NCBI GenBank assembly: GCA_963750895.1
Contig: CAVVSD010000008.1
Coordinates: 682,001 to 746,000, forward strand
DNA length: 64,000 bases
From: CAVVSD01 sp963750895
Lineage (GTDB): Bacteria > Actinomycetota > Thermoleophilia > Solirubrobacterales > Solirubrobacteraceae
Reading direction: 5' to 3'
In this document: in pieces, positions 8,498 through 16,528 of the stretch
Layout of the letters: each line of letters starts with the position of its first letter
How positions within the stretch are numbered: the stretch's first letter is position 1
Notes under the pieces: model-generated
The model's database searches: none
The model's input: only the letters and a program-made list of their open reading frames with translations
Told to the model about the DNA's origin: nothing
Program-made: the position numbers and the translations under genes

Positions 8498-9079
8498 ATG
8501 TTCAGCACGCCCCGCATCCAGCCCGGTCAGACCGTCGAGAACCCGGTCACCGGCGAGCGCTTCACCTTCACCCACACCGCCGCGAGCACCGACGGCGAGC
8601 TCCTGGCCTTCGACTTCGCGCTGCGCCCCGGCGGTTCGGTGCCCATCCCCCACGTCCATCCGGTCCAGACCGAGCGGTTCGAGGTCACGGCGGGCACGAT
8701 GCGCTTCCGCGTCGGGCTGCGCACGGTGATCGCCGAGGCGGGCGACGTCGTCGAGGTGGAGCCGGGCGTCATGCACTCCTTCGCCAACGACGGCGAGGAC
8801 GAGGCTCGGCTGCGCGTCGAGGTGCGTCCCGCGCTCGCGATGGAGGAGATGTTCGCCGACGTGGTCGAGATGGCCGAGGCCGGCCGCATGACGCGCCGCG
8901 GCCTGCCGCGCAACCTGCTCGACCTCGCCGTGCTCGCGCGGACGTACGACGCCGAGGCCCACGCGCCGCTGCTCGGCGTGCGGCTGCAGCGCATCCTGCT
9001 CGCGCCGCTCGTGTGGCTCGCGCGCGCGAGGGGTGCCGACACCACCGCAGAGATGCATGCATCCCCTGTGGGCGCGTGA
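8498..9079 (+). CDS. cupin-domain protein
   Basis: 193 residues. A single cupin barrel occupies about residues 20-120. The metal-ligand motif 1 is visible as PIPHVHPVQTERFEVTAG (H-x-H ... E), and motif 2 as VEPGVMHSFANDG (P-G ... H). The rest is a helical tail, ending in LLAPLVWLARARG. No enzymatic activity can be assigned. The stop at 9077-9079 is followed in the same frame by the YihY-like coding region without any canonical start until 9164 (see findings). Confidence 0.85.
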   Translation: MFSTPRIQPGQTVENPVTGERFTFTHTAASTDGELLAFDFALRPGGSVPIPHVHPVQTERFEVTAGTMRFRVGLRTVIAEAGDVVEVEPGVMHSFANDGEDEARLRVEVRPALAMEEMFADVVEMAEAGRMTRRGLPRNLLDLAVLARTYDAEAHAPLLGVRLQRILLAPLVWLARARGADTTAEMHASPVGA

Positions 9080-9163
9080 GCGCCGCAGCCCGAGTCTTCT
9101 CGCATCCTCGAGAGCCTCGATCGATGGCAGCGCCGCCACCCCGCCGTCGCGTTCCCGGTCGCC

Positions 9164-10015
9164 GTGGTGCGCAAGTTCCTCGACGACCGGGCGGCGAACC
9201 TGGCGGCGCTCATCGCGTTCTACGCGTTCTTCTCCGTCTTCCCGCTGCTGCTCGCCCTCGTCTCGGTGCTCGGCTTCGTCCTCGAGGACGACCCCGCGCT
9301 GCGCGAGGACATCGTCGACTCGACGCTGGCGCAGCTGCCGGTGCTCGGCTCGCAGGTCGCCGGTGCCGCCGAGCCGCTGACCGGGAGCGGGATCGCGCTC
9401 GCCGTCGGCATCCTGGGCGCGCTGTGGGCGGGGCTCGGCGTCACCGTGGCGCTCGGGCGCGCGTTCGAGGTCGTCTGGGACGTCCCGCGCCTCGAGCAGC
9501 GCAACGGCCTGGTGGCGCGCGTCCGCGGTCTCGCGATCATCGGTGCCATGGCCGTCGTCATCGGCGCCGCGACGGCCGTCACGGCGCTGTCGGTCGGCGG
9601 CGGCGCCGGCGGCGCGGTGCTCGGGTTCCTCGTCGACGCCGCCGTGCTCCTCGCCGTGTTCTGGCTCTACACGGCGCGGCCGCTGCGGCTGCGCGACCTC
9701 CTCCCCGGTGTCGCGATCGCCGCGCTCGGCGTCGTCGCGCTCCAGTCGATCGCGGGGTGGTACTTCGAGCTCGCCGTCGAGCGGGCCGACGACACGTACG
9801 GGGCGTTCGCCCTCGTGATCGGGCTGCTCTCGTGGTTCCTGCTGCTGGCCCAGCTGCTGCTGCTGTCGGCCGAGGTGAACGTCGTGCTGCGTCGTCGTCT
9901 GTGGCCGCGGGCGCTGACCGGCGACCTCGGCGAGCCCGACCGGCGCGCGCTGCGCCTCGCCGCGGAGGCCGCGCGACGCGACGAGAGCGAGGAGATCGCG
10001 GTCCGCTTCGACTAG
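9164..10015 (+). CDS. YihY/virulence factor BrkB family membrane protein
   Basis: Inner-membrane protein, 283 residues from the first canonical start (GTG 9164), with about six TM segments. The family signature is FYAFFSVFPLLLALVSVLGF. Despite the historical RNase BN name, these proteins are not nucleases; their function is unresolved. The family-like N-terminal segment ILESLDRWQRRHPAVAFPVA is encoded upstream at about 9104-9163 in the same frame, but no ATG, GTG or TTG occurs between the cupin stop and 9164. The true start or a local indel is therefore uncertain. The 3' end shares CTAG with the convergent TetR gene. Confidence 0.85.
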   Translation: MVRKFLDDRAANLAALIAFYAFFSVFPLLLALVSVLGFVLEDDPALREDIVDSTLAQLPVLGSQVAGAAEPLTGSGIALAVGILGALWAGLGVTVALGRAFEVVWDVPRLEQRNGLVARVRGLAIIGAMAVVIGAATAVTALSVGGGAGGAVLGFLVDAAVLLAVFWLYTARPLRLRDLLPGVAIAALGVVALQSIAGWYFELAVERADDTYGAFALVIGLLSWFLLLAQLLLLSAEVNVVLRRRLWPRALTGDLGEPDRRALRLAAEAARRDESEEIAVRFD

Positions 10016-10626
10016 CGCAAGAGCGCCCGCTCGGCGGCCGCGACGAGCAGCCGCGTCGCCTCCTCCAGCGACAGCCCACGGCCGGTGAAGAGCAGGTCGA
10101 AGGCGTCGAAGCTCGTGATCACCCACAGGGTGCTCGCCGCGTCCTCGACGGTGACGTCGTCGCGCAGCAGGCCCTGCTCCTCGAGGCGGCGTGCGAGGCG
10201 CAGCATCCCGTTGGACCGCTCGCTCTCGATGCGCGCGATCGCGCCCCCCACCGCCTCCTGGTCGAGCTGGGCCATCGAGTACAGCGCGCGGGCGACGTCG
10301 CGCTCGGCCGCGAACATCCGGGCGCCCGCCGCGATCCCACCGCGCATGTGCTCGCGCGCGTCGGGGTGGCCGACGGCCTGGATGAGGTCCGCGTAGCCCG
10401 ACCGCTCCATGACGTCGCGGCCGACGGCGTCGAAGAGCCCGGCGCGCGAGCCGAACACGAGGTAGACGGTCGACCGCGCGACGCCCGCCATGCGCGCGAC
10501 CCGGTCGACGCTCACCGTCTGCGAGGGCGCGTCGCGGAGCCGCTCGTACACCGCGTCGAGGATGCGCCGCCGCGTGTCGTCGGCGGACTGGGCCCGCAGT
10601 CGCTGCTCGTACTTCCGGGTGGCCAT
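10012..10626 (-). CDS. TetR/AcrR family transcriptional regulator
   Basis: 204-residue repressor from the ATG at 10626 (the open frame reaches 10674, inside the operator region). The HTH spans about residues 20-65: ADDTRRRILDAVYERLRDAP, then VDRVARMAGVARSTVYLVFG. The C-terminal ligand domain is unassigned. Divergent from a FAD monooxygenase gene at 10722, its likely target. Two 18-bp repeats with palindromic cores lie between them at 10666-10702. Confidence 0.9.
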   Translation of the reverse strand: MATRKYEQRLRAQSADDTRRRILDAVYERLRDAPSQTVSVDRVARMAGVARSTVYLVFGSRAGLFDAVGRDVMERSGYADLIQAVGHPDAREHMRGGIAAGARMFAAERDVARALYSMAQLDQEAVGGAIARIESERSNGMLRLARRLEEQGLLRDDVTVEDAASTLWVITSFDAFDLLFTGRGLSLEEATRLLVAAAERALLR

Positions 10627-10665
10627 GAGCTGCCGCAGCCTATTTGACTTGACAGATCGTCGCGT

Positions 10666-10702
10666 AGAAGACACAGTGTCCGACAGAAGACATACTGTCC
10701 GA
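10666..10702. promoter_or_regulatory. tandem operator candidate, two 18-bp repeats at 19-bp spacing
   Basis: Two copies of AGAAGACAYASTGTCCGA begin at 10666 and 10685, 19 bp apart. The first contains the perfect palindrome GACAC-A-GTGTC (10670-10680). The second has GACATACTGTC (10689-10699). They sit between the divergent TetR and FAD-monooxygenase starts. The spacing, close to two helical turns, suits two TetR dimers on one DNA stretch. Confidence 0.7.
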
Positions 10703-10721
10703 TGAACCGAGGATCACCCCC

Positions 10722-12179
10722 ATGCCCCTCACCGAAGACCGCGACGTGCCCGTCCTCATCGCCGGCGCCGGCCCCGCCGGTCTCGCCACGGCCGTCGCCC
10801 TCGCCAACCTCGGCGTCGCGTCCCTCATCGTGGAGCGGCGCCCCGCCCTCTCCGGCCTCCCTCGAGCCACGGTCCTCACGACCCGCTCGATGGAGCTCGT
10901 CCGCAGCTGGGGCCTCGAGCGCGACGTGCGCGCCGGCGGCGTCGACGTCGCGTTCGAGGGCTGGGTGTGCGAGACGCTCGCCCGGGCCGCCGACGGCGCG
11001 CCGCGCGATCTCGCGCTGCCGAGCCGCGACGTCAGCGCCGTCATGAGCCCCACGACCGCGGCCTGCGTGCCCCAGGACCACCTCGAGCCCGTCCTGCTCG
11101 AGCACCTCATCGCGCTCGGCCACACCGAGATCGAGCTCGGCACCGAGGTCGTCGACCTCGACGAGGACGACGACGGCGTCCGCGTGACCCTCCGCGACCG
11201 CGCCACGGGCGCGGAGCGCCAGGTCCACGCCCGCCACGTCGTCGCCGCCGACGGCGCGCACAGCGCCGTCCGCCGCCGGCTGGGCATCGCGATGCACGGC
11301 CCCGACCGCCTGATGGAGTGCGCGACGGTCCTGTTCCGCGCGCCGCTCTGGCATCTCGTCGGCGAGCGCCGCCACGGCTACTACGACGTCACCGTGCCGG
11401 GCGCCGAGGGCCTCCTGCTCCCGGCGGGCGCCGACCGCTGGCTGTACGGCGTCCTCTGGGAGCCCGGCCGCCGCGACCCCGTCGCCCACGCGCTCGACGC
11501 CCTGCCGGCGCGCATCGTGCGGGCGATCGGCGCGTCCGGCATCGAGCCCGAGATCCTGCGCGTCGGCGAGTTCCCCTTCGCCGCGCAGCTCGCCGAGCGC
11601 TTCCGCGACGGGAACGTGTTCCTCGTCGGCGACGCCGCGCACCGGGTGACCCCGCGCGGCGGCACGGGGATGAACATGGCGCTGCACGACGGCTACGACC
11701 TGGGCTGGAAGCTCGGCTGGGTGCTGCGCGACTGGGCCGGCCCGACGCTCCTGGACTCCTACGAGGCCGAGCGCCGCCCGGTCGCCGAGCACAACCGCGC
11801 GCGCTCCGCGCGGGCCGACGGCCCGCCGCCGGACGTCGCCCGCGAGCTGCACGCCGACCTCGGCGCGCGCATCGCGCACACGTGGGTCGCGGAGGGCATG
11901 TCGACGCTGGACCTCCTCGGCCCCGGCCTGACGCTCATCACCGGCCCGGACCCCGCGGCGTGGGAGGCGGCGGCCGCGGCGCTGTCGCAGTCGCCGCCGG
12001 TCGTCGTCCACCCGCTCGACGCCGTGAGCGCGCGGGCGGTCGGCATCGTGGGCGAGGGCGCGGTGCTCGCGCGGCCGGACGGCGTCCCCGCGGCCGCGTG
12101 GTCGCGCTCGGCCGATGCTGCCGCCGACCTCCGCGCGGCGGTCGACGCGTTCACCGGGCGGACGGCCGTCGCCGTCTGA
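10722..12179 (+). CDS. FAD-dependent monooxygenase (PheA/TfdB/MhpA-type aromatic hydroxylase)
   Basis: 485-residue class A flavoprotein hydroxylase. VLIAGAGPAGLATAVAL (residues 10-26) is the FAD GxGxxG. VVAADGAHSAVRRRLG carries the DG motif that contacts FAD and NAD(P)H. FLVGDAAHRVTPRGGTGMNM is the GD motif near the isoalloxazine ring. The C-terminal tail of about 90 residues resembles the thioredoxin-like cap of phenol hydroxylase relatives but lacks obvious cysteines. It probably hydroxylates an aromatic or polyketide substrate. The divergent TetR and tandem operators suggest ligand-induced expression. Confidence 0.9.
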   Translation: MPLTEDRDVPVLIAGAGPAGLATAVALANLGVASLIVERRPALSGLPRATVLTTRSMELVRSWGLERDVRAGGVDVAFEGWVCETLARAADGAPRDLALPSRDVSAVMSPTTAACVPQDHLEPVLLEHLIALGHTEIELGTEVVDLDEDDDGVRVTLRDRATGAERQVHARHVVAADGAHSAVRRRLGIAMHGPDRLMECATVLFRAPLWHLVGERRHGYYDVTVPGAEGLLLPAGADRWLYGVLWEPGRRDPVAHALDALPARIVRAIGASGIEPEILRVGEFPFAAQLAERFRDGNVFLVGDAAHRVTPRGGTGMNMALHDGYDLGWKLGWVLRDWAGPTLLDSYEAERRPVAEHNRARSARADGPPPDVARELHADLGARIAHTWVAEGMSTLDLLGPGLTLITGPDPAAWEAAAAALSQSPPVVVHPLDAVSARAVGIVGEGAVLARPDGVPAAAWSRSADAAADLRAAVDAFTGRTAVAV

Positions 12180-12187
12180 GCCCCGGT

Positions 12188-12550
12188 TCAGTCGCCGGTC
12201 GGCTGCACGCCGGACGGCTCGACCATGAGGATCACGGTCCGCTCCGGCGCCCGGGTGCGGTGCACGACGCCGCGCGGCACCGTGTAGCCCTGGTGCGGGT
12301 CGAGCGTCACGGTGTCGGAGCCCTCGATGTCGATGAGCAGCCGGCCCTCGAGGACGAGGAAGAACTCGTCCTCGACGTCGTGCTTGTGCCAGTGGAAGTC
12401 GCCGTGGATGACGCCGAGGCGGATGACGGCGTCGTTCACCGAGGTCAGCGTCTGGTTGAACCAGGGCTCGTGCGCGGCGGCCTCCGCACCCACGTCGATG
12501 AAGGTGCTCTGGCCGAACTTCTCCTCGAGGTGGATGTCGTAGTCGCTCAT
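12188..12550 (-). CDS. small cupin-domain protein
   Basis: 120 residues, essentially one cupin barrel. Motif 1 is GDFHWHKHDVEDEFFLVLEG (H-x-H-x-H ... E), and motif 2 is PRGVVHRTRAPE. It is probably a metal-binding mononuclear cupin of unknown activity. The ATG at 12550 overlaps the stop of the LURP-one gene (ATGA), so it is translationally coupled to it. Confidence 0.85.
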   Translation of the reverse strand: MSDYDIHLEEKFGQSTFIDVGAEAAAHEPWFNQTLTSVNDAVIRLGVIHGDFHWHKHDVEDEFFLVLEGRLLIDIEGSDTVTLDPHQGYTVPRGVVHRTRAPERTVILMVEPSGVQPTGD

Positions 12551-13059
12551 CGGGTCGTCAGCGCGTCGATGGCGACGGTGATCGCGAGGATGAGCGGGAC
12601 GTCCTCGCCCGCCGCGACGTCCACGCCGTAGGAGTCGCGCACGCGGAACCACTTCTTGGAGATCGTGGCCACCGTCTCGCCGTCGCGCTCGATCTCGTAC
12701 TCGTGGTCGACCACGTTGCCGTGCGCCTTCATGTCCTCGCCGTGCTCGACGTCGATGGCGAACCGGTCCCGGATCCCGACGAGCGCCTTGTGGACCGTGA
12801 CGGCCTTGTCGCCCCCGCGCTCGACCGTGATCTTGTCGCGGACCGTCAGCTTCTTCTCCTGGATCTTGGCCACCTCGTCGCCCGACGTGTCCTCGAGGAC
12901 GAACGTCTGCCGGACGCGCAGCGCCTTGCCGTTGACCTTGTACGCGCGCTCGCCCTGGTCGTTCTCGATCCAGAAGTCGTCGCCGATCGCGAGCAGCTTC
13001 TCGCGCATGAGGAAGCGATCGCTTCCCGGGTCGTCCTTGTGACGTCGCAAGAGGGCCAT
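12547..13059 (-). CDS. LURP-one-related (tubby-like fold) protein
   Basis: 170 residues with the beta-rich repeat pattern of the LURP-one/YxjI family: FLMREKLLAIGDDFWIENDQ, then YKVNGKALRVRQTFVLEDTS, then AKIQEKKLTVRDKITVERGG. These fold as a tubby-like barrel around a central helix. In plants and animals the fold is linked to membranes or scramblases; bacterial roles are unknown. No signal peptide. It forms a two-gene unit with the cupin at 12188-12550 through a 4-bp ATGA overlap. Confidence 0.88.
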   Translation of the reverse strand: MALLRRHKDDPGSDRFLMREKLLAIGDDFWIENDQGERAYKVNGKALRVRQTFVLEDTSGDEVAKIQEKKLTVRDKITVERGGDKAVTVHKALVGIRDRFAIDVEHGEDMKAHGNVVDHEYEIERDGETVATISKKWFRVRDSYGVDVAAGEDVPLILAITVAIDALTTR

Positions 13060-13073
13060 GACGCGACCCTAGT

Positions 13074-13640
13074 TCAGCCGGCCGCGGTCACGGAGCGCAA
13101 CGCGTCGAGCGACTCGCGGACCACGTCGGCCAGCTCCCGCTCCGCGTCGTCGGCGACCCAGCGCTCGAACGCCGTCCGGAACACCGCGATCGCCGTCTCC
13201 GCGGTCACGCTCGCAGCCGGCTCCTCGACGCCGCGGTCGCGTAGGGCGCCGGCGAGGACGGCGGCGACGGACGCGAGCTTGACGAGCTCGCGCTCCTGCA
13301 GCTCCGCGTTGGCCACGATGATCCTCTGGCGCCGCCGGGCGCGATCGTGGCGGTCGCGGAACCAGCCGGAGACGGACTCGAGCGTCACCGCGATCGCCTC
13401 CAGGGGCGTCGCGGAGGCGGGCGCCGTGGCCAGGCCGTTCACGAACAGGGCCTGGAACTCCTCCCCGCCGGCGAACAGCACCTCGCGCTTGTCGCCGAAG
13501 TAGCGGAAGAACGTCCGCTTCGTGAGCCCCGCCCGCGTGGCGATGTCCTCGACGGTCGTCCCTTCGAACCCCTGCTCGGCGAAGAGCTCGAGGGCCGCCT
13601 GCTCGAGGCGGCCGCGTGCGTTCGGCTCCCATCGGGTCAC
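13074..13640 (-). CDS. TetR/AcrR family transcriptional regulator
   Basis: 188-residue repressor (GTG start at 13640). HTH at about residues 10-55: LEQAALELFAEQGFEGTTVE, then IATRAGLTKRTFFRYFGDKR, the FFRYF form common in actinobacterial TetR proteins. Ligand domain unassigned. Divergent from the NAD-dependent epimerase gene at 13727, across an 86-bp gap holding the palindrome ATGACAC-TTG-GTGTCAT. It is likely to repress that gene and possibly the efflux pump further downstream (14966). Confidence 0.9.
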   Translation of the reverse strand: MTRWEPNARGRLEQAALELFAEQGFEGTTVEDIATRAGLTKRTFFRYFGDKREVLFAGGEEFQALFVNGLATAPASATPLEAIAVTLESVSGWFRDRHDRARRRQRIIVANAELQERELVKLASVAAVLAGALRDRGVEEPAASVTAETAIAVFRTAFERWVADDAERELADVVRESLDALRSVTAAG

Positions 13641-13657
13641 GACACGGGATGATAGTC

Positions 13658-13710
13658 ATGACACTTGGTGTCATGCTCGTGCTACGGTGATGTCACCTCA
13701 TGTCATCACC
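13658..13710. promoter_or_regulatory. operator candidates between TetR and epimerase
   Basis: Two inverted repeats lie here. ATGACAC-TTG-GTGTCAT at 13658-13674 has perfect 7-bp arms around a 3-bp spacer. GGTGATG and CATCACC at 13686-13692 and 13704-13710 are perfect 7-bp arms with an 11-bp spacer, with further TGTCA half-sites between them. This is the expected place for autoregulation by the TetR gene starting at 13640. Confidence 0.7.
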
Positions 13711-13726
13711 GTCTGGAGAGCTACTC

Positions 13727-14629
13727 ATGCGCGTGTTCGTCACCGGCGCCAGCGGCTGGATCGGCTCCGCCGTCGTCCCCGAGCTCATCGATGCCGGCCA
13801 CGAGGTCGTCGGCCTCGCCCGCTCCGACGCCTCGGCCGAGGCGATCGCCGCCGCCGGCGCCCAGGTGCACCGCGGCAGCCTCGACGACCTCGAGGGCCTG
13901 CGCGCCGCCGCCGCGGCGTCCGACGGGGTCATCCACCTCGCCTTCAAGCACGACGTCGCCTTCTCGGGCGACTTCGAGGCCGCGTCCGACGCGGATCGCC
14001 GCGCCATCGAGACGTTCGGCGCGGCGCTCGAGGGCAGCGACCGGCCGCTCGTCATCGCCTCCGGGCTGGCGGGGCTGAAGCCCGGCGCGGTCGCGACCGA
14101 GGAGGACGTGCCCGACCCTGGCTCCCCGGCCGGGCACCGGGCACTGTCCGAGCGCACCGCGCTCGCGCTCGCAGGGTCGGGCGTGCGCTCGTCCAGCGTG
14201 CGGCTCGCGCCGACCGTCCACGGCGAGGGCGACCACGGGTTCGTCGCGATGATCGTCGACACCGCACGCGAGACGCGGGTCTCGGGCCACGTCGGCGACG
14301 GCGCGAACCGCTGGCCCGCGGTGCACCGGCGCGACGCCGCCCGCCTCTTCCGGCTGGCGCTGGAGGGCGCCCCGGCGGGATCGGTGCTGCACGCGGCCGC
14401 CGAGCAGGGCGTGCCGACCCGGGCGATCGCCGAGGCCATCGGCCGCGCGCTCGACATCCCGGTCGCGTCGGTCGGTGCCGAGCACTTCGGTTGGCTGGGC
14501 GGCTTCTTCGCCATGGACGTCCAGGCGTCGAGCGCACGCACCCGCGAGCTGCTGGGCTGGGAGCCGACGGAGCCCGGGCTCCTCGACGATCTGGAGCAGG
14601 GCCGCTACACCCGCGAGCCGGTCGCCTAG
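13727..14629 (+). CDS. NAD(P)-dependent epimerase/dehydratase-family (extended/atypical SDR) protein
   Basis: 300 residues from the ATG at 13727 (GGAGAG nearby upstream; an in-frame ATG at 13700 lies in the operator region). The N-terminal MRVFVTGASGWIGSAVV gives the TGxxGxxG nucleotide site. Unlike typical epimerases, the YxxxK catalytic pair is not obvious (SPAGHRALSERTALALAGS occupies that position), so it may be an atypical SDR reductase. The product could act on a small electrophile; TetR control points to an inducible detoxification role. Upstream of a small orphan gene and an MFS pump on the same strand. Confidence 0.82.
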   Translation: MRVFVTGASGWIGSAVVPELIDAGHEVVGLARSDASAEAIAAAGAQVHRGSLDDLEGLRAAAAASDGVIHLAFKHDVAFSGDFEAASDADRRAIETFGAALEGSDRPLVIASGLAGLKPGAVATEEDVPDPGSPAGHRALSERTALALAGSGVRSSSVRLAPTVHGEGDHGFVAMIVDTARETRVSGHVGDGANRWPAVHRRDAARLFRLALEGAPAGSVLHAAAEQGVPTRAIAEAIGRALDIPVASVGAEHFGWLGGFFAMDVQASSARTRELLGWEPTEPGLLDDLEQGRYTREPVA

Positions 14630-14697
14630 CGGTTCAGGGGGTCGGGTACGGGGTCGTGCCCGATGTCGTGAGGGTGCGGCGAGTTCAGGCTCGCTGC

Positions 14698-14940
14698 ATG
14701 CCTCGCTTCCTCATCCACCATCAGCACGGGCCGCAGGAATGCGGCGTCGCGTACGCCTCGTTCAAGGGGTCCGGCAGCAGCGTCCGGCACCTGCCCGCCA
14801 TCGCGTCCTGCGCGTTCGGCGGCCACGCGATCTGGTGGACGGTCGACGCACGCGATGCACAGGCGGCGTTGAGCGACCTGCCGTTCTTCGTCGCTCAGCG
14901 CTCCTCGGCGACGCAGGTCGCCGAGGTCGTCGTCCCCTAG
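14698..14940 (+). CDS. small conserved-looking protein of unknown function
   Basis: 80 residues from the ATG at 14698. It is His/Cys-bearing at the start (FLIHHQHGPQECGVAYASFK), then LPAIASCAFGGHAIWWTVDA, ending SSATQVAEVVVP. The pattern looks like a compact alpha/beta stress-response-type or DUF4242-like fold, but I do not recognise it with certainty. No signal or TM segment. It lies between the epimerase (68 bp upstream) and the MFS gene (25 bp downstream), all on the same strand, so they may share a transcript. Confidence 0.65.
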   Translation: MPRFLIHHQHGPQECGVAYASFKGSGSSVRHLPAIASCAFGGHAIWWTVDARDAQAALSDLPFFVAQRSSATQVAEVVVP

Positions 14941-14965
14941 CTCCACGACCCCGAAGGAGAGCACC

Positions 14966-16519
14966 ATGCACACCGACGCCCGTCTCTATTCACGCCGCTG
15001 GCAAGCGCTGGTCGTCCTGGCGCTGAGCCTGTTCGTCGTCACGGTCGGCAACACGATCCTCAACGTCGCGCTGCCGACGATCCGCGCGGAGCTCGACGCA
15101 GGCTCCAGCCAACTGCAGTGGATCGTCGACGCGTACCTCCTCGTCTTCGCCGGCCTGCTGATGACCGCCGGCAGCCTGGGCGACCGCTTCGGCCGCAGGC
15201 GCGCGCTGATGACCGGTCTCGTCATCTTCGCGGTCGGTTCAGCGCTGGCCGCGCTGGCGAGCTCGGCGACCGAGCTGATCGCGTCGCGCGGGCTCATGGG
15301 CCTCGGCGCCGCGGCGATCATGCCCACGACGCTCTCGATCCTCACGAACATCTTCCCGGCCCACGAGCGGCCGAAGGCCATCGCGATCTGGGCCGGCGTG
15401 TCCGGTCTCGGCATCGCCGCCGGCCCGATCACGGGCGGCTGGCTGCTCGAGCACTTCGACTGGAACAGCGTCTTCCTCGTCAACATCCCCATCGTCGCGC
15501 TGGCGCTGCTCGGGGCAGTGATGCTCGTGCCCGAGTCACGCGATCCCGGGAAGCCGCGGCTGGACCTCGTCGGCGCCGGACTGTCGACCGCCGGGCTGTC
15601 GGCGCTCGTCTGGGGCCTCATCGAGGCGCCTGGCCGCGGCTGGACCTCGTCGGGCATCCTCGCCGCGTTCGCTGTGGGCGTGGCGATCATGGCCGCGTTC
15701 GTCGCCTGGGAGCACCGCAGCGCGCACCCGATGCTCGACGTGCGCGTCTTCCGCAACGCGCGCTTCAGCGCCGCGAGCGTCTCGATCGCGTTCATGTTCT
15801 TCGCGCTGATGGGCGTCGTGTACTTCCTGACGACCTACGTGCAGACCGTCCTGGGCTACGGCACGCTGGACACCGGCGTGCGGATGCTGCCGATCGCCGG
15901 CGGCATGATCGTCGCGTCGCGGCTGTCGGTGGTCGTCGCCGCGCGGGTCGGCACGAAGCTCGCCGTCGCGGGTGGGCTCGGCATCGTCGCCGTCGCCCTC
16001 GCGCAGTTCGCCACGTTCGGCGTCGACACCACGTACGGCCCGATCGCCGCCGCGCTGACGACGATGGGCCTGGGCATCGGCCTGGCGATGTCGCCGGCCA
16101 CCGAGGCGATCATGGGCGCGCTGCCGCGGGCCAAGGCGGGCATCGGCTCGGCGATGAACGACGTCGTCCGAGAGGTCGGCGGCACGCTCGGGATCGCCGT
16201 GCTCGGCAGCGTCCTGACGAGCAGCTACGGCAGCGCCATGGGCGACGACGTCGCAGGCCTCCCCGGGTCCGCGGCAGCCGGTGCGACGGACTCCGTCGGA
16301 GCCGCGCACGAGATCGCGGCGCACGTCGGCGGCGCCACCGGGGAGCGCCTGCTCGCCGCCTCCAACGAGGCGTTCGTGCACGGCATGCAGACCACCGCGA
16401 CGCTCGCCGCGGTCGCGGCGGTCGTCGGCGCCGTCATCGCGCTCGCGCTCCTGCCGGCGCGGACGAAGACCCACGACGCGCCCGCCGGCGCGGACGCCCT
16501 CCAGCCGGCAGCGGCCTGA
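14966..16519 (+). CDS. MFS transporter, DHA2 family drug exporter
   Basis: 517 residues, about 14 TM helices. Start ATG with a strong GAAGGAGAG ribosome site. Helix 1: VTVGNTILNVALPTIRAEL (motif D1). Loop 2-3: GSLGDRFGRRRALM (motif A). Helix 5: WAGVSGLGIAAGPITGGWLL, a good antiporter motif C (GxxxGPxxGG). These identify a 14-TM proton/drug antiporter better preserved than the one at 1370. Substrate unknown. The C-terminal region holds a longer loop (about residues 425-460) before the final helix. Convergent with the LAL regulator at 16529. Confidence 0.93.
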   Translation: MHTDARLYSRRWQALVVLALSLFVVTVGNTILNVALPTIRAELDAGSSQLQWIVDAYLLVFAGLLMTAGSLGDRFGRRRALMTGLVIFAVGSALAALASSATELIASRGLMGLGAAAIMPTTLSILTNIFPAHERPKAIAIWAGVSGLGIAAGPITGGWLLEHFDWNSVFLVNIPIVALALLGAVMLVPESRDPGKPRLDLVGAGLSTAGLSALVWGLIEAPGRGWTSSGILAAFAVGVAIMAAFVAWEHRSAHPMLDVRVFRNARFSAASVSIAFMFFALMGVVYFLTTYVQTVLGYGTLDTGVRMLPIAGGMIVASRLSVVVAARVGTKLAVAGGLGIVAVALAQFATFGVDTTYGPIAAALTTMGLGIGLAMSPATEAIMGALPRAKAGIGSAMNDVVREVGGTLGIAVLGSVLTSSYGSAMGDDVAGLPGSAAAGATDSVGAAHEIAAHVGGATGERLLAASNEAFVHGMQTTATLAAVAAVVGAVIALALLPARTKTHDAPAGADALQPAAA

Positions 16520-16528
16520 CGCTCGCGC

